The notes under the pieces are model-generated. The model made no database searches. It saw nothing but the letters and a program-made list of their open reading frames with translations, and was not told the DNA's origin. Shown one piece after another: positions 15,383-25,866 of a stretch of DNA of 64,000 nucleotides. Where the stretch lies: assembly GCA_946803585.1 (NCBI GenBank), contig CAMPEQ010000011.1:620001-684000 (forward strand), in the 5' to 3' direction. The DNA is from an uncultured Actinomycetes bacterium. Lineage in GTDB: Bacteria > Actinomycetota > Actinomycetes > S36-B12 > UBA10799. A program made the position numbers and the translations under genes. Positions within the stretch are counted from its first letter, which is position 1. Every line of letters begins with the position of its first letter.

Positions 15383-15793
15383 TTAGTGGTCTTCAGACAG
15401 GGTGACTTCCACCCCGCCTGTGAACCCGGTTGTGACGTTGTAAATCGCTGCCGTGACGGTTGCCAGGGCTGATGTTAGGACGATCTCGAAGGCCGCGAGT
15501 AGCAGCGCGAAGCCCATGATTCGACCAAAGGAAAGTGCGCCGGCCACGTCTACGCCCGCAGCTCCAGATCCACCGAGGTCGTTAACGGTCGAGTTGATTG
15601 ACTCGAAAGTCCCAGTAACCGTCAACAGCATCCACAGCAGGAACGTCGCGACGAGCATCACGATGGCCAGGCCAATGGACAACACGAATGCGGTCTTCAT
15701 GACCGTCCACGGGTCCAGTCGGGTCAAGTAGAGCCGCGCCTGGCGCGTTCCAGTGCCGGTTGTCGGCGCGGATTCGGTACTTGTGCCACTCAC
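15383..15793 (-). CDS. DUF3566 transmembrane protein
   Basis: 136 residues: a polar Thr/Ser-rich start, the conserved lead-in RQARLYLTRLDPWTVMKTAF, a membrane helix (about 34-58), the family motif FESINSTVNDLGG, and a second helix around the conserved FGRIMGFALLLAAFEIVLTSALATVTAAIYN. This fits DUF3566, which regularly follows gyrA in Actinomycetota (Rv0007 in M. tuberculosis). Its role is unknown; a membrane link to DNA gyrase or division has been supposed only from gene order. It starts 75 bases after the gyrA stop and is probably co-transcribed. Confidence 0.92.
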   Translation of the reverse strand: MSGTSTESAPTTGTGTRQARLYLTRLDPWTVMKTAFVLSIGLAIVMLVATFLLWMLLTVTGTFESINSTVNDLGGSGAAGVDVAGALSFGRIMGFALLLAAFEIVLTSALATVTAAIYNVTTGFTGGVEVTLSEDH

Positions 15794-15868
15794 TGGTGCC
15801 TATCCTTCCCTGCGGGAATAACCCAGCAGAACTTTGATGTCGTGTCGTTCATCATGCCCGTGTGCGCG

Positions 15869-18502
15869 CTACTCAGCGGGCTTTTGCGGTGAATCGCCTG
15901 TCGTGTCGGGAGCCGTTGGCTCAGTGCTATCTGCGCCATTCTCCCCGTCGGTCGTCGCCTCAGAGGCAGCGGCGTCGATTTGGGTCTCGTCGGCGTCCTC
16001 GATTGCCTCCGATTCTTCCTCATCATCAAGTTCGGCTGCACGCGCTACCGCGACAAGACTTCGGTCACCCGACAGACCCATCAGAGATACGCCCATAGTG
16101 TCGCGGCCGGTGGAGCGGACTTCTGCAACGCGGGTGCGAATCACTACGCCATCGTTGGCCACTGCAAAGAGTTCATCAGTCTCATCACAAACAACGGCTC
16201 CCACCAACGATCCCCGTTGCTCAACTAGACGCATAGCGCGAACACCCAAGACGCCACGGCCCTTAGTCGCCCATTCCGTCAAAGGAGTGCGCTTTGCGTA
16301 GCCACCATCAGTCACCGTGACCAAGTTGGCTCCATCGCGCACCACGTCCATCGCGAGTAGGGAGTCGCCATCACGGAATCGCATCCCAATAACCCCGGAG
16401 GTTGACCGTCCCATTGACCGCAACGATGAATCATCGGCCTTGAAACGGGCCGACATTCCCTTGCGCGATACCAACACGAGTTCGTCATTGTCAGAGACCA
16501 ACCGTGCAGAGATCAACTCGTCGTCGTCGCGCAGGTTGATCGCAATGATTCCGCCGGTGCGATTGGTGTCGTAGTCGCTCAACTTTGTCTTTTTGACCAT
16601 TCCGCCGCGAGTTGCGAGCACGAGACCCTCAGCCTGCTCATAGTTGTTGAGGATCATCACCTCGGCGATCTCCTCGTCTGGTTGGAACGCCAGCAGATTC
16701 GCGACGTGCTGACCGCGAGCGTCTCGCGCCAACTCGGGTAGTTGGTAGGCCTTCGTGCGATAGACGCGACCGAAGTTCGTAAAGAACAACACCCAGTCAT
16801 GGGTCGAGGTAACGAAGAGATGATTGACCACGTCATCGGCGCGGAGTTGAGCACCACGGACACCACGACCGCCGCGACGCTGGGCCCGATAGGCATCAGT
16901 CAACGTGCGCTTTGCGTAGCCGCCATTGGTGATCGTCACAACGACGTCGCGGACCGGAATCAGGTCCTCGTCATTGGATAGGTCATCGGCCAAGATGATG
17001 GTCGATCGACGCTCGTCACCGAACTTGGTGGCGATCTCCTGGAGTTCCTCGGCGACGATAGTCCGTTGGCGCGACGGGCTAGCAAGGATGTCCTTGTAGT
17101 CCTCAATGAGACGCATGAGCTCGTCGTACTCATCGATGATCTTCTGGCGTTCAAGCGCCGCGAGGCGACGAAGCTGCATATCCAGAATGGCGGTTGCCTG
17201 GATCTCATCGATCGACAGCAACTCCATCAACCCGACGCGAGCCTCATCCACGGTTGGTGATCGACGGATCAAGGCGATCACGTCATCGAGGGCATCGAGA
17301 GCCTTTAGTAAGGCAATCAGGATGTGAGCGCGTTCCTCAGCCTTGCGCAGCCGGAAGCGCGTGCGACGTTGAATAACCTCGAGCTGATGTGAGATCCAGT
17401 GGGTGACGAACCCGTCGAGGGCCAGCGTCCGCGGGACGCCATCAACGAGAGCGAGCATATTCGCGCTGAAGTTGTCCTGTAGTTGGGTGTGCTTGTAAAG
17501 CTGGTTGAGTACCACGCGTGGTTGGGCATCGCGCTTCAAGATGACGACCAGGCGCTGGCCAGTCCGGTCAGAGGAATCATCGCGCAGGTCGGCGATCCCG
17601 GTGATCTTTCCGCCGTCGGTCAGCTCCGCGATCTTCAGTGCGAGATTGTCTGGATTCACCTGGTAGGGCAACTCAGTGATGATCAAACAGGTACGGCCGC
17701 GGTTGTCCTCTTCGATATCGATAACGGCGCGCATCGTGATCGATCCACGACCAGTGCGATACGCGTCGTCGATACCCCGTCGACCCACAATGAGGGCACC
17801 GGTCGGGAAGTCTGGGGCCGGAATCCGGTTAATGAGTTCTTCCAGAAGTTCCTCGCGCGGAGCCTCTGGATTGGCCAGCGCCCACTGAATACCGTCGTTT
17901 AGTTCACGCAGATTGTGGGGTGGAATGTTGGTTGCCATTCCAACAGCGATTCCAGATGATCCGTTAGCGAGTAAGTTCGGGAACCGCGACGGTAGTAGGA
18001 CTGGCTCTTGGTTACGGCCGTCGTAGTTGGCGACAAAGTCGACCGTCGCCTCGTCGATATCGCGAACCATCTCCATCGCCAGTGGCGACAGACGACACTC
18101 GGTATACCGGTGGGCAGCGGCCGGATCGTTACCAGGTGACCCAAAGTTCCCTTGACCGTCAACTAAGGGATAGCGCATCGACCACGGCTGAACAAGCCGC
18201 ACGAGGGCGTCATAAACGGAACTGTCACCGTGGGGGTGGTAGTTACCAAGGACGTCACCGATGACGCGGGTGCACTTGAAGTAGCCTCGGTCTGGCCGGT
18301 AGCCACCGTCGTACATCGCGTACAACACCCGGCGGTGCACCGGCTTGAGGCCATCGGCGACCGCTGGCAGTGCGCGGCCAACGATCACGCTCATTGCGTA
18401 GTCGAGGTAGGACCGCTGCATCTCGGTCTGGATCTCGACGGGCTCGATGCGGCCGTGGGGGCCGTGATCGATTGGTGCGTCGGTCGTTGTGTCGTCAGCC
18501 AC
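15869..18502 (-). CDS. gyrA: DNA gyrase subunit A
   Basis: 877 residues. It breaks and rejoins DNA in the A2B2 gyrase that introduces negative supercoils. The catalytic Tyr133 is in [10 protein letters not shown]. The quinolone-determining region reads [14 protein letters not shown], with Ser at the position equal to E. coli Ser83, the susceptible form; mycobacteria have Ala there. The GyrA box QRRGGRGV, needed for DNA wrapping, opens the C-terminal beta-pinwheel. The acidic, low-complexity tail (after about 830) is typical of actinobacteria. GTG start at 18502, 94 bases downstream of gyrB. Confidence 0.98.
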   Translation of the reverse strand: MADDTTTDAPIDHGPHGRIEPVEIQTEMQRSYLDYAMSVIVGRALPAVADGLKPVHRRVLYAMYDGGYRPDRGYFKCTRVIGDVLGNYHPHGDSSVYDALVRLVQPWSMRYPLVDGQGNFGSPGNDPAAAHRYTECRLSPLAMEMVRDIDEATVDFVANYDGRNQEPVLLPSRFPNLLANGSSGIAVGMATNIPPHNLRELNDGIQWALANPEAPREELLEELINRIPAPDFPTGALIVGRRGIDDAYRTGRGSITMRAVIDIEEDNRGRTCLIITELPYQVNPDNLALKIAELTDGGKITGIADLRDDSSDRTGQRLVVILKRDAQPRVVLNQLYKHTQLQDNFSANMLALVDGVPRTLALDGFVTHWISHQLEVIQRRTRFRLRKAEERAHILIALLKALDALDDVIALIRRSPTVDEARVGLMELLSIDEIQATAILDMQLRRLAALERQKIIDEYDELMRLIEDYKDILASPSRQRTIVAEELQEIATKFGDERRSTIILADDLSNDEDLIPVRDVVVTITNGGYAKRTLTDAYRAQRRGGRGVRGAQLRADDVVNHLFVTSTHDWVLFFTNFGRVYRTKAYQLPELARDARGQHVANLLAFQPDEEIAEVMILNNYEQAEGLVLATRGGMVKKTKLSDYDTNRTGGIIAINLRDDDELISARLVSDNDELVLVSRKGMSARFKADDSSLRSMGRSTSGVIGMRFRDGDSLLAMDVVRDGANLVTVTDGGYAKRTPLTEWATKGRGVLGVRAMRLVEQRGSLVGAVVCDETDELFAVANDGVVIRTRVAEVRSTGRDTMGVSLMGLSGDRSLVAVARAAELDDEEESEAIEDADETQIDAAASEATTDGENGADSTEPTAPDTTGDSPQKPAE

Positions 18503-18596
18503 GGTGAGTCTGTTTCCCTTCGTTACTGGTCTTGGCTATCCGCGTGGAACTCTGCGGCGGAGCGTGACCAGTGGTGGTCCGTCGGTGGTAACTAGC

Positions 18597-20579
18597 TCAG
18601 ATGTCGAGGAATCGAACGTCCTTGGCGTTGCGCTGAATGAACTTGCGGCGGGAGTCGACGTCCTCGCCCATCAGCATCGAGAACATCTCGTCGGCCTGAG
18701 CCGCGTCATCAAGAGTGACTTGGAGAAGGACCCGACCTTGTGGATCCATCGTGGTCTCCCACAACTCCGGTGCGTTCATCTCACCGAGTCCCTTGTAGCG
18801 CTGGATCGACTCCTTAGGAAGCTTCTTTCCGGCAGCTTGGCCAGCCTCGACAAGGGCGTCACGTTCCCGGTCAGAGAAGGCGTACTCCGGTACCTCACGA
18901 GACCACTTGATCTTGTATAGCGGCGGCTGGGCTAGGTACACGTGGCCGCCCTCAAGTAGTGGCCGCATGAACCGGAACAGCAGCGTCAGCAGCAGCGTAC
19001 GAATGTGTTGTCCGTCGACGTCGGCATCGGCCATCAAGACGAGTTTGTGATAGCGCAGCTTGTCGATATCGAACTCTTCTTGAATCCCCGCGCCGAGAGC
19101 CGAGATCATCGCCTGAACCTCATTATTGGCCAGTACCTTGTCCAGCCGTGCTCGCTCCACATTGAGGATCTTTCCGCGGATTGGCAGGATCGCCTGAGTC
19201 GCTGGGTCCCGGCCACTTCGGGCTGAGCCCCCGGCCGAATCTCCCTCGACGATGAATATCTCACACAACGATGGATCCGTTGAGGAGCAATCGATCAGCT
19301 TGCCGGGTAGGCCTCCGCCGCCGAGTAGACCCTTGCGACCACGAGCGAGGTCGCGGGCCTTTCGGGCTGCCACGCGGGCGATCTGCGCTGAAACGGACTT
19401 ACGAGCGATCTCCTTGCCTTCAGCTGGGTTTTGTTCGAACCATTCGCTGAGTTGCTCATTGACCATCTTTTGAACGAACGTCTTAGCTTCGGTATTACCG
19501 AGCTTGGTCTTAGTCTGACCCTCAAACTGCGGCTCGCGGAGCTTGACAGAAACGATCGCGGTCAAGCCTTCTCGTACATCGTCGCCGGAGAGGTTGGTGT
19601 CCTTCTCCTTCAGCACACCCCATTCGCGGGCGAACTTGTTCACTAACGAAGTCAGCGCAGTTCGGAATCCCTCCTCATGTGTGCCGCCCTCCGTCGTGCC
19701 GATGGTGTTGGCGAATGTGTAGACCGATTCGGAGTAGACATTCGACCACTGCATCGCGACCTCGGCGCTGATCCCTCGATCGACGTCCTCGCCCTCGAAC
19801 CAAATGACGTTCTGGTGTGCGGGACCCTTCTTCGCGTTCAGGTACGTCACGAAGTCCGCGATTCCGCCGTCGTACTTGTAGGTTACCGAGCGGATTGCCT
19901 CGGTATCTGGCGTTCCGTCGCCATCAATGTCGGTGATGTCCTCGTCGGCAACGGGGGCCACTGTTCGCTCATCGGTTAGCGACAGCGACAGACCGCGGTT
20001 GAGGAAGGCCATCTCCTGGAACCGGCGAGACAAGATCTCGAAGTCGAAATGGGTCGTCTCGAAGATCTCTTCGTCCGGCCAGAAGGTGACCGTGGTTCCG
20101 CTGCGGTCGGTGTCCTCACCTTTGGCGAGCGGAGCCTCCGGAACGCCTCGGTTGTAGCTCTGGCGCCAGATGTGGTCTTCGCGGTGAACTTCGACCTCGA
20201 CGTGGGAAGAAAGCGCATTGACGACAGAGACACCGACGCCGTGTAGCCCGCCGGAGACTGCGTATCCCTCGCCGCCGAACTTTCCGCCGGCATGTAGGAC
20301 GGTCAACACGACCTCAACGGCTGGCTTACCTTCGGTCGCCACAATGTCGACTGGGATACCGCGGCCGTTGTCCTGAACTCGGACTGCACCGTCGGCAAGA
20401 ATCGTCACGGTGATGTGATCACAGTGACCTGCTAACGCCTCGTCGACTGAGTTATCGACGACCTCATAGACCAGGTGGTGAAGACCCCGTTCGCCGGTAG
20501 ATCCGATGTACATTCCGGGGCGCTTACGGACAGCATCCAGGCCCTCGAGGACTGTAATTGCACTAGCGTCGTATGACAC
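18597..20579 (-). CDS. gyrB: DNA gyrase subunit B
   Basis: 660 residues. ATPase and TOPRIM subunit of gyrase. Motifs in order: [29 protein letters not shown] (GHKL ATP site with its catalytic Glu and Asn), [24 protein letters not shown], then the [23 protein letters not shown] and [10 protein letters not shown] metal site. The GTG start at 20579 gives the short N-terminus [21 protein letters not shown], although no strong ribosome-binding site precedes it. It follows dciA by 91 bases, and that gap may hold its own promoter. Confidence 0.98.
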   Translation of the reverse strand: MSYDASAITVLEGLDAVRKRPGMYIGSTGERGLHHLVYEVVDNSVDEALAGHCDHITVTILADGAVRVQDNGRGIPVDIVATEGKPAVEVVLTVLHAGGKFGGEGYAVSGGLHGVGVSVVNALSSHVEVEVHREDHIWRQSYNRGVPEAPLAKGEDTDRSGTTVTFWPDEEIFETTHFDFEILSRRFQEMAFLNRGLSLSLTDERTVAPVADEDITDIDGDGTPDTEAIRSVTYKYDGGIADFVTYLNAKKGPAHQNVIWFEGEDVDRGISAEVAMQWSNVYSESVYTFANTIGTTEGGTHEEGFRTALTSLVNKFAREWGVLKEKDTNLSGDDVREGLTAIVSVKLREPQFEGQTKTKLGNTEAKTFVQKMVNEQLSEWFEQNPAEGKEIARKSVSAQIARVAARKARDLARGRKGLLGGGGLPGKLIDCSSTDPSLCEIFIVEGDSAGGSARSGRDPATQAILPIRGKILNVERARLDKVLANNEVQAMISALGAGIQEEFDIDKLRYHKLVLMADADVDGQHIRTLLLTLLFRFMRPLLEGGHVYLAQPPLYKIKWSREVPEYAFSDRERDALVEAGQAAGKKLPKESIQRYKGLGEMNAPELWETTMDPQGRVLLQVTLDDAAQADEMFSMLMGEDVDSRRKFIQRNAKDVRFLDI

Positions 20580-20670
20580 CTGTGAATACTACCCGAACGG
20601 ACGAAATTCCTGAGGAAAACGAGGGGTTTTCCACCGGGAACATTGCCTAATTCTGCACCATTTTCAGCTA

Positions 20671-21201
20671 TCAGCCGAAGGTGTCTCGATCCCCTCGTCC
20701 CTTTACCCATTTGCGGCCCTTATGACCACCTCTGGTCGCCGGTCCAAGGACATCGATCGTCCGGACAATTCCCGGTCCAACCTCATCGTCAAGTTTACCC
20801 TGGAGCATCGGAATGAGCATCCTGATCTGGGTCGCCCAGGTGGTGGATTCAGCCCGTAGGACAAGACGTCCTTCGTTGTCATCGAAGGACTCGGGTTCGA
20901 CATGAGCCGCCAGATTCTCCCCAGCGATCGACGGCCAGCGGCCAATCACCGATCCCACCGCTGAACGGTGTTCCCATCCCTGATCGGCCATCAACTTGCT
21001 GACGGTCGGACCGACTAGTTGGGGATCTCGCGTGTCTGCCCCACTGCCCGTGAACTGACTTGGCGCTCCACGTCTACGTGCTGGATTGGACGACTGCGAC
21101 TTGTTGTAGCGGCGAACGCTCGCCAACGTCACGGCCGGTAGATCGGAAGTGTCCTCAGCCGGGCGACTCTTGCTCGATTTGGGGCGTAAATCACTAGCCA
21201 T
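20671..21201 (-). CDS. dciA: DciA-family replicative helicase loader (DUF721)
   Basis: 176 residues. The N-terminal 60 are basic and Ser-rich (probably disordered). The C-terminal half is the DUF721 domain, with WPSIAGENLAAHVEPESF, LVLRAESTTWATQIRMLIPML and a basic glycine-rich end. DciA recruits or loads the replicative DnaB helicase in bacteria that lack DnaC/DnaI. Its start overlaps the end of recF by eight bases, and in actinobacteria the order dnaN-recF-DUF721-gyrB-gyrA is standard. Confidence 0.93.
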   Translation of the reverse strand: MASDLRPKSSKSRPAEDTSDLPAVTLASVRRYNKSQSSNPARRRGAPSQFTGSGADTRDPQLVGPTVSKLMADQGWEHRSAVGSVIGRWPSIAGENLAAHVEPESFDDNEGRLVLRAESTTWATQIRMLIPMLQGKLDDEVGPGIVRTIDVLGPATRGGHKGRKWVKGRGDRDTFG

Positions 21202-22342
21202 CTGAGGTCACGTTCCCCGGCGTGACCGTGAAGGTCTGAGCAGCCGTCACTCTCGGCACATCCTCAGCTACCGCAGCAGTGATGATCGCCTGCTCAGCCC
21301 CGGCGGCGACGTCGGCAAGTGCAGCACGACGTTGGCTGTCGAGTTCAGCGAAGACATCATCCAGGATCAGCACCGGGTCGCCCGCGTCGTCACCGAGGCC
21401 GCGCATGAGCTCAAATGACCCAAGGCGAAGGGCGAGCGCCATCGACCAGCACTCACCGTGGGAGGCATAGGTCTTTGCTAAGAGCCCATCAACCAGTAGC
21501 GTCAGATCGTCTCGGTGGGGTCCAACGAGGGTGACCCCGCGGGCGAACTCCTCAGGTCGTCGGTCGGATAGCTCTTGGCGTAGAAGGTCCTCGAGTTCGG
21601 AAACCTCGCGTGGGAGTCCGTCATGGTCCTTGAACGCCGCGAGTGAGCGCGCCTGATAGCTCACGGTCCCGGACTTACCACCGGCAACAAGTGCGTAGGC
21701 CTGGGCAACCAGTGGAGCGAGCTCATCGAGTAGCGAGAGTCGGCCGAACAGTAGTGCACCTCCGGTGGCAACGAGTTGGTCGTCCCAGACCGCGAGCGTC
21801 GATTCGGTATCTGCCCGGGCTGTGGCTCCTCGGGTGCCGGCAATCGAACGCAGGAGGGCGGTGCGTTGACGAACCACCCGCTCGTAGTCGGTCTTTACCG
21901 CAAGGTAGCGGGGAGAACGCTGAATGAGGACCTCGTCGATGAATCGACGGCGCTCACCAGGATCGCCTTTGGATAGCGCTAGATCCTCCGGTGCAAACAC
22001 GACTGTCCGTAGAAGCCCGACGAAGTCCTTACCTCGCACAGGTGATCCAGAGACCTGTAAACGATTCGCCTTCCCGGGATTGATCGCAATCTCGAGGCTG
22101 ATCTGGCGGTCACCCCGGATAGCTGCTGCGCGAATAACGGCTTGGCCTGCACCCTGACGAATAAGGGGGAGGTCGACTGCAACTCGGTGGCTATTCAGCG
22201 TTGAGGTGTAGCCAACCGCCTCAGCGATATTTGTCTTGCCCACGCCGTTGGGACCTACCAGAATATTGACGCCCGGTCGGAACCGGAGTTCGACATCCTC
22301 GTAGCTGCGATAGTCCTTCAGTGAGACGAAACCAACCTGCAT
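21194..22342 (-). CDS. recF: DNA replication/repair protein RecF
   Basis: 382 residues. SMC-like ATPase that helps load RecA at gaps behind the fork. Walker A is GPNGVGKT (residues 30-37); the ABC-type signature falls in the ALSKGDPGERRRFID segment (LSKGDPGERR), and Walker B is DPVLILDDVFAELD. Full length for the family. ATG at 22342, 13 bases after the dnaN stop, so it belongs to the dnaN operon. Confidence 0.97.
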   Translation of the reverse strand: MQVGFVSLKDYRSYEDVELRFRPGVNILVGPNGVGKTNIAEAVGYTSTLNSHRVAVDLPLIRQGAGQAVIRAAAIRGDRQISLEIAINPGKANRLQVSGSPVRGKDFVGLLRTVVFAPEDLALSKGDPGERRRFIDEVLIQRSPRYLAVKTDYERVVRQRTALLRSIAGTRGATARADTESTLAVWDDQLVATGGALLFGRLSLLDELAPLVAQAYALVAGGKSGTVSYQARSLAAFKDHDGLPREVSELEDLLRQELSDRRPEEFARGVTLVGPHRDDLTLLVDGLLAKTYASHGECWSMALALRLGSFELMRGLGDDAGDPVLILDDVFAELDSQRRAALADVAAGAEQAIITAAVAEDVPRVTAAQTFTVTPGNVTSDG

Positions 22343-22355
22343 ATTCGCCTTGTGG

Positions 22356-23477
22356 CTAGGACGAGAGTCGTACTGGCATCAAGAGGTACTTGTAGTCATC
22401 AGCATTTACTCCGCCGGCAGCTGTGAGAACCGCTGGACGTGTCGATCCAGTGAACGAGACCTTAACCTCAGGCGAGTCGATTGCCCCGAGGCCATCAAGA
22501 AGATAGTTCGGATTGAAAGCGATCTCGATAACGTCGCCGTCAGTCGTGCATTCCAATGCTTCGGTCGCTTGGGCCTCATCGCCAGATCCAGCTTGGAGTG
22601 CGACCTCATCAGCAGTGAACGTCAGGCGAACCGGGGTGTTTCTCTCAGCCACTAGGGATACACGCTTGACTGCCTCCACGAGTGCAGCCTTCTGCACCGT
22701 ACTGACCGTGGTGGATTGCTCTGGAAGTAGCTGGCGGTACTTGGGGAACTCGCCGTCAAGTAGCCGGGTCGTCGTACGGCGACCGTCGCCCTCAAAGCCC
22801 ATCAGACCTTCGCCAGCTGATCCGGGGGCATAGGCCACCGAAACCGTGTCCGCTCCGGCGAGCAGTTTGGCGGTATCGGCTAAGACCTTGGCCGGGACAA
22901 GTGCGGCACCCTCGAAGCCGGGTTGATCAGGTCGCCATTCGAAGTCCCGGACTGCCAGACGATAGCGATCGGTCGCAGCCAGGGTGACTCGTGAGTCGTT
23001 GATCTCAACACGGACGCCAAGCAGCATGGGCAATGTGTCATCGCGACCAGCAGCGATCGCGACCTGGGCAACGGCCGCGGCAAACGACGATCCTGCTAGC
23101 GAGCCAACGGGATTAGGCATCTCTGGCAATGTTGGATATTCGTCGACCGGCAGAGTCGGGAGAACAAACGAGGAACGACCACACTGGAGCTCAACGCGTG
23201 AACCTTCGGTGGCGAACACAACCGGCTGGTTCGGTAGGGACCGCGAGATATCAGCGAGTAGGCGCCCAGAAACCAATGCTCGGCCAGGCTCGTCGACGGC
23301 CGCGTCGACGTGAACGTGTGCCGCGTTCTCAAGGTCAAAGCCCGAGAGAGTCAACTCGTTGGAGCCAGCTTCAATGAGAAGTCCCGAGAGAGTCGGAATG
23401 GACGGCCGGTTTGGCAACGCCCGAGCTGCCCAGGCAACTGCATCTGCCAAGACGTCTCGCTCAACCCGTAACTTCAC
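22356..23477 (-). CDS. dnaN: DNA polymerase III sliding clamp (beta subunit)
   Basis: 373 residues from the GTG at 23477, which follows AGAGAGGG at eight bases. Longer frames to 23561 add residues that do not belong to the clamp. MKLRVERDVLADAVAWAARALPNRPSIPTLSGL is the expected opening, and the protein ends in the typical LLMPVRL segment. It is a ring-shaped dimer that tethers polymerase to DNA. It leads the dnaN-recF-dciA-gyrB-gyrA run. Its promoter should lie at the edge of the origin region to its right. Confidence 0.98.
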   Translation of the reverse strand: MKLRVERDVLADAVAWAARALPNRPSIPTLSGLLIEAGSNELTLSGFDLENAAHVHVDAAVDEPGRALVSGRLLADISRSLPNQPVVFATEGSRVELQCGRSSFVLPTLPVDEYPTLPEMPNPVGSLAGSSFAAAVAQVAIAAGRDDTLPMLLGVRVEINDSRVTLAATDRYRLAVRDFEWRPDQPGFEGAALVPAKVLADTAKLLAGADTVSVAYAPGSAGEGLMGFEGDGRRTTTRLLDGEFPKYRQLLPEQSTTVSTVQKAALVEAVKRVSLVAERNTPVRLTFTADEVALQAGSGDEAQATEALECTTDGDVIEIAFNPNYLLDGLGAIDSPEVKVSFTGSTRPAVLTAAGGVNADDYKYLLMPVRLSS

Positions 23478-24102
23478 GTTTGTGCCCTCTCTCGGTGCGC
23501 ACTGTCGATGCGCGTATTCCTGCGTTGACGTTCGGTTGTGCCGCGCAGTTTGGCGACCCACTAGCGGCGTGCTCGCTACCCAATATCCGCGGCTTACACA
23601 ACTTGAAAGTTAGCTAGCCCGCATCGTGCCACGTTCTACCGACAAATTCACGGAGCTTTCCCGGATAACTTTGGGAGTTTGTTAACTGATTTCTACCAGG
23701 TCGAACGCTAGCGGTGTCATCGGATCGTGAGCTGTGTGGAGGAGCTAACTAGATAATTAGTGGGTTGTAGTAATAGGGGGCGTGGACACTGTGGCTAACT
23801 ACTGTTTCCGCAGGTCACACTCCGAGAACAACAAGTGTGGAAGATGTGGTTCGTGTTGGGGATGAGTGCTGGAGGGATGTGGATAGCAGTTTCTTCTCCC
23901 CAACTCACAGAAGTGTAGTTCGACGATAGTTGCTGTTGTCCACGGACACCTCCAGACGTAATCCACAGAGTTATCCCCACCCTGTGTATACGTTGGGTAA
24001 CGACACACCCGGGGTGAATCTCACGCCGAGTAATCGGTAGATCACTACGTGCTCGCGGCGTTGCTGTGAATCGTGAGTGACTGCCGAAGTTATGATCGGG
24101 CA
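23478..24102. other. Chromosomal replication origin (oriC), dnaA-dnaN intergenic part
   Basis: 625 non-coding bases between dnaN and a small gene next to dnaA. DnaA-box-like 9-mers on both strands: GTGTCCACG (-, 23781-23789), CTATCCACA (-, 23878-23886), TTGTCCACG (+, 23936-23944), TAATCCACA (+, 23959-23967), TTATCCCCA (+, 23971-23979) and GTATACACA (-, 23983-23991). Most differ from TTGTCCACA by one or two bases, as is usual for actinobacterial origins. AT-richer stretches around 23640-23700 and 23745-23775 are candidates for the unwinding element. Perfect boxes also occur on the other side of dnaA. Confidence 0.85.
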
Positions 24103-24318
24103 ATGAATACGAAGAAGAAATGGAGTGACCTCGAGCCGCGGACTCAACGAGCTCTTGTCGGGCTATCGGCTGTCGAAGTGCTTGCCACAACCTGGGCGCT
24201 CATTGACATTGTCGGGCGTGACGCATCGCGTATTAGAGGACCGAAGCCACTTTGGTTCGCGTCTCTCGTTGTGCAGCCGGTCGGGCCGATCGCCTACCTA
24301 GTGGTTGGTAGAAAGTAG
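24103..24318 (+). CDS. PLDc_N-like two-helix membrane protein
   Basis: 71 residues with two hydrophobic helices (about 20-37 and 50-68). The second half, with IRGPKPLWFASLVVQPVGPIAYLVVGRK, is the classical PLDc_N/short membrane-anchor pattern ('RGPKWLW....NPVGPIAYLxFGRR') also found at the front of cardiolipin synthases. A stand-alone copy has no known function. TATGAT at 24091-24096 is a strong -10 ending six bases before the ATG, so the transcript is probably leaderless. Its position inside the origin region, opposite in strand to dnaA and dnaN, is unusual. Confidence 0.75.
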   Translation: MNTKKKWSDLEPRTQRALVGLSAVEVLATTWALIDIVGRDASRIRGPKPLWFASLVVQPVGPIAYLVVGRK

Positions 24319-24378
24319 CAATCGACGGCGAAGTAGACCCCTCTTGGACTCGAGAATCTAGTCCAACGCTTGGCCTCA

Positions 24379-25866
24379 CTAGTTTCTTGCGGCTGCCTTC
24401 ACCCGACTGGTGATCTCAGTGACCTGGTTGTAGAGGTTCCGGTCTGACTTCAGGTTGTCCTGGATCTTGCGCTCAGCGTGCATGACGGTGGTGTGATCGC
24501 GTCCTCCAAAGTACTTGGCGACCGCAGGAAGCGACAGGTCTGTCAGCTCACGGGTGAGGTAGATAGCCACGTGCCTGGCATGAACCAGCGTGCGCGCCCT
24601 CGATTTGCCGGTGAGATCGGCAACAGTGACCCCGAAGTACTCAGCGCTTTGGTGCTGGATGAGCGGGGCAGTCAACTGTGGTCCGTGCTGATCAGTGATT
24701 AGGTCCTTGAGAACTACCTCGGCTAGGTCGACGTCGACTGGGGCGCCGTTCAAGCTGGCGAACGCAGTGACTCGCACGAGGGCGCCTTCAAGCTCACGGA
24801 TGTTCGTCGCAATCTTGCTGGCGATGAACTCCAGCACCTCCGGGCGAACCTCGATACGTTCCTGTGCGGACTTTTTACGCAGGATGGCGATACGTGTCTC
24901 TAGATCGGGTGGTTGAACGTCAGTGATCAGGCCCCACTCGAAACGAGACCGCATCCGGTCCTCGAAGCCAGGGAGCTTTTTGGGCGGCAAATCGGAGGTA
25001 ATAACGATCTGCTTGTTGGCGTTGTGAAGGGTGTTAAAGGTGTGGAAGAACTCTTCCTGGGTTGCGTTCTTCTCCGACAGGAACTGGATATCGTCAATCA
25101 GAAGGACATCAACGTCACGGTAGAGGCGTTTGAAGGCGACACCGCCATCGTTCTGAATCGAGTCGATGAACTGGTTCGTGAAGTCCTCGGAGCTGACGTA
25201 GCGAACCCGGGCACCGGAGTAAAGGGTTCGGGTGTAGTGGCCAATCGCGTGGAGAAGGTGGGTCTTTCCTAGCCCGCTCTCGCCATAGATGAACAGCGGG
25301 TTGTATGCGCGAGCCGGCTGTTCAGAGACGGCCACGGCGGCCGCGTGGGCGAACCGATTACTTGATCCGATAACAAAGGTCTCGAACACGTACTTCGGAT
25401 TAAGGCCATGGGCCTCGTCGGTGCGGGTCACCGGAGTTGAGGGTGCCGTTCGGCCGGAATCGCGGACGTCGATGATGTTTGACGGAGGCCAAGGATGGGA
25501 GTCGACGGGTTGACCGAGGGATTCTTGGGAAGGGATATGTCCTGGATCGCGAGAATAGGTGTCGGCTAGCGAGTCGGTAGTCGCCTCATCGAGCGACTGA
25601 GCCACAGATGGATCCACGATCACTCGAATATCCATGGTTCGGTGGACGACTCGTTCTAGCGCATCGATGACCTGGGGCTTTAGGTGCGATTCCAAGATGT
25701 CTCGAGTGAACTCGTTCGGTGCGGCCAACTCAATCGAATCGTGGCTGAGTTGCTGGGGGACGGTGAGAGCGACGAAGGCTCGTTGCTGAGCCGACATGGC
25801 TGCGTCATCAGCGAGGTTACTCAGGGTCTCAGTCCAAACGTGTCGGACGTCGAGGGTGTTCTCCAC
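24379..25866 (-). CDS. dnaA: Chromosomal replication initiator protein DnaA
   Basis: 495 residues. Domain I (1-85) is followed by a variable linker (90-150), then the AAA+ domain with Walker A GESGLGKT (195-202) and Walker B DVLLIDDIQFL (253-263). Domain IV has the box-recognition signature GGRDHTTVMHAERK. GTG start at 25866 with GAGAGG about 11 bases upstream. It is transcribed leftward toward oriC and dnaN, divergent from rpmH. Putative boxes in its promoter region suggest autoregulation. Confidence 0.98.
   Translation of the reverse strand: MENTLDVRHVWTETLSNLADDAAMSAQQRAFVALTVPQQLSHDSIELAAPNEFTRDILESHLKPQVIDALERVVHRTMDIRVIVDPSVAQSLDEATTDSLADTYSRDPGHIPSQESLGQPVDSHPWPPSNIIDVRDSGRTAPSTPVTRTDEAHGLNPKYVFETFVIGSSNRFAHAAAVAVSEQPARAYNPLFIYGESGLGKTHLLHAIGHYTRTLYSGARVRYVSSEDFTNQFIDSIQNDGGVAFKRLYRDVDVLLIDDIQFLSEKNATQEEFFHTFNTLHNANKQIVITSDLPPKKLPGFEDRMRSRFEWGLITDVQPPDLETRIAILRKKSAQERIEVRPEVLEFIASKIATNIRELEGALVRVTAFASLNGAPVDVDLAEVVLKDLITDQHGPQLTAPLIQHQSAEYFGVTVADLTGKSRARTLVHARHVAIYLTRELTDLSLPAVAKYFGGRDHTTVMHAERKIQDNLKSDRNLYNQVTEITSRVKAAARN

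Noticed and set aside
15869-18502. Intein or resistance mutation in gyrA
   Set aside because: Length and motifs are continuous, with no splice-domain motifs; the QRDR has Ser at the key position, the susceptible state.
23478-23561. Longer N-terminus for DnaN
   Set aside because: The residues upstream of GTG 23477 do not match any clamp, and AGAGAGGG is correctly spaced for the GTG.
23795-24190. Minus-strand frame of 131 residues in the oriC region
   Set aside because: It runs across the DnaA boxes and has low-quality composition; no family or ribosome-binding site.
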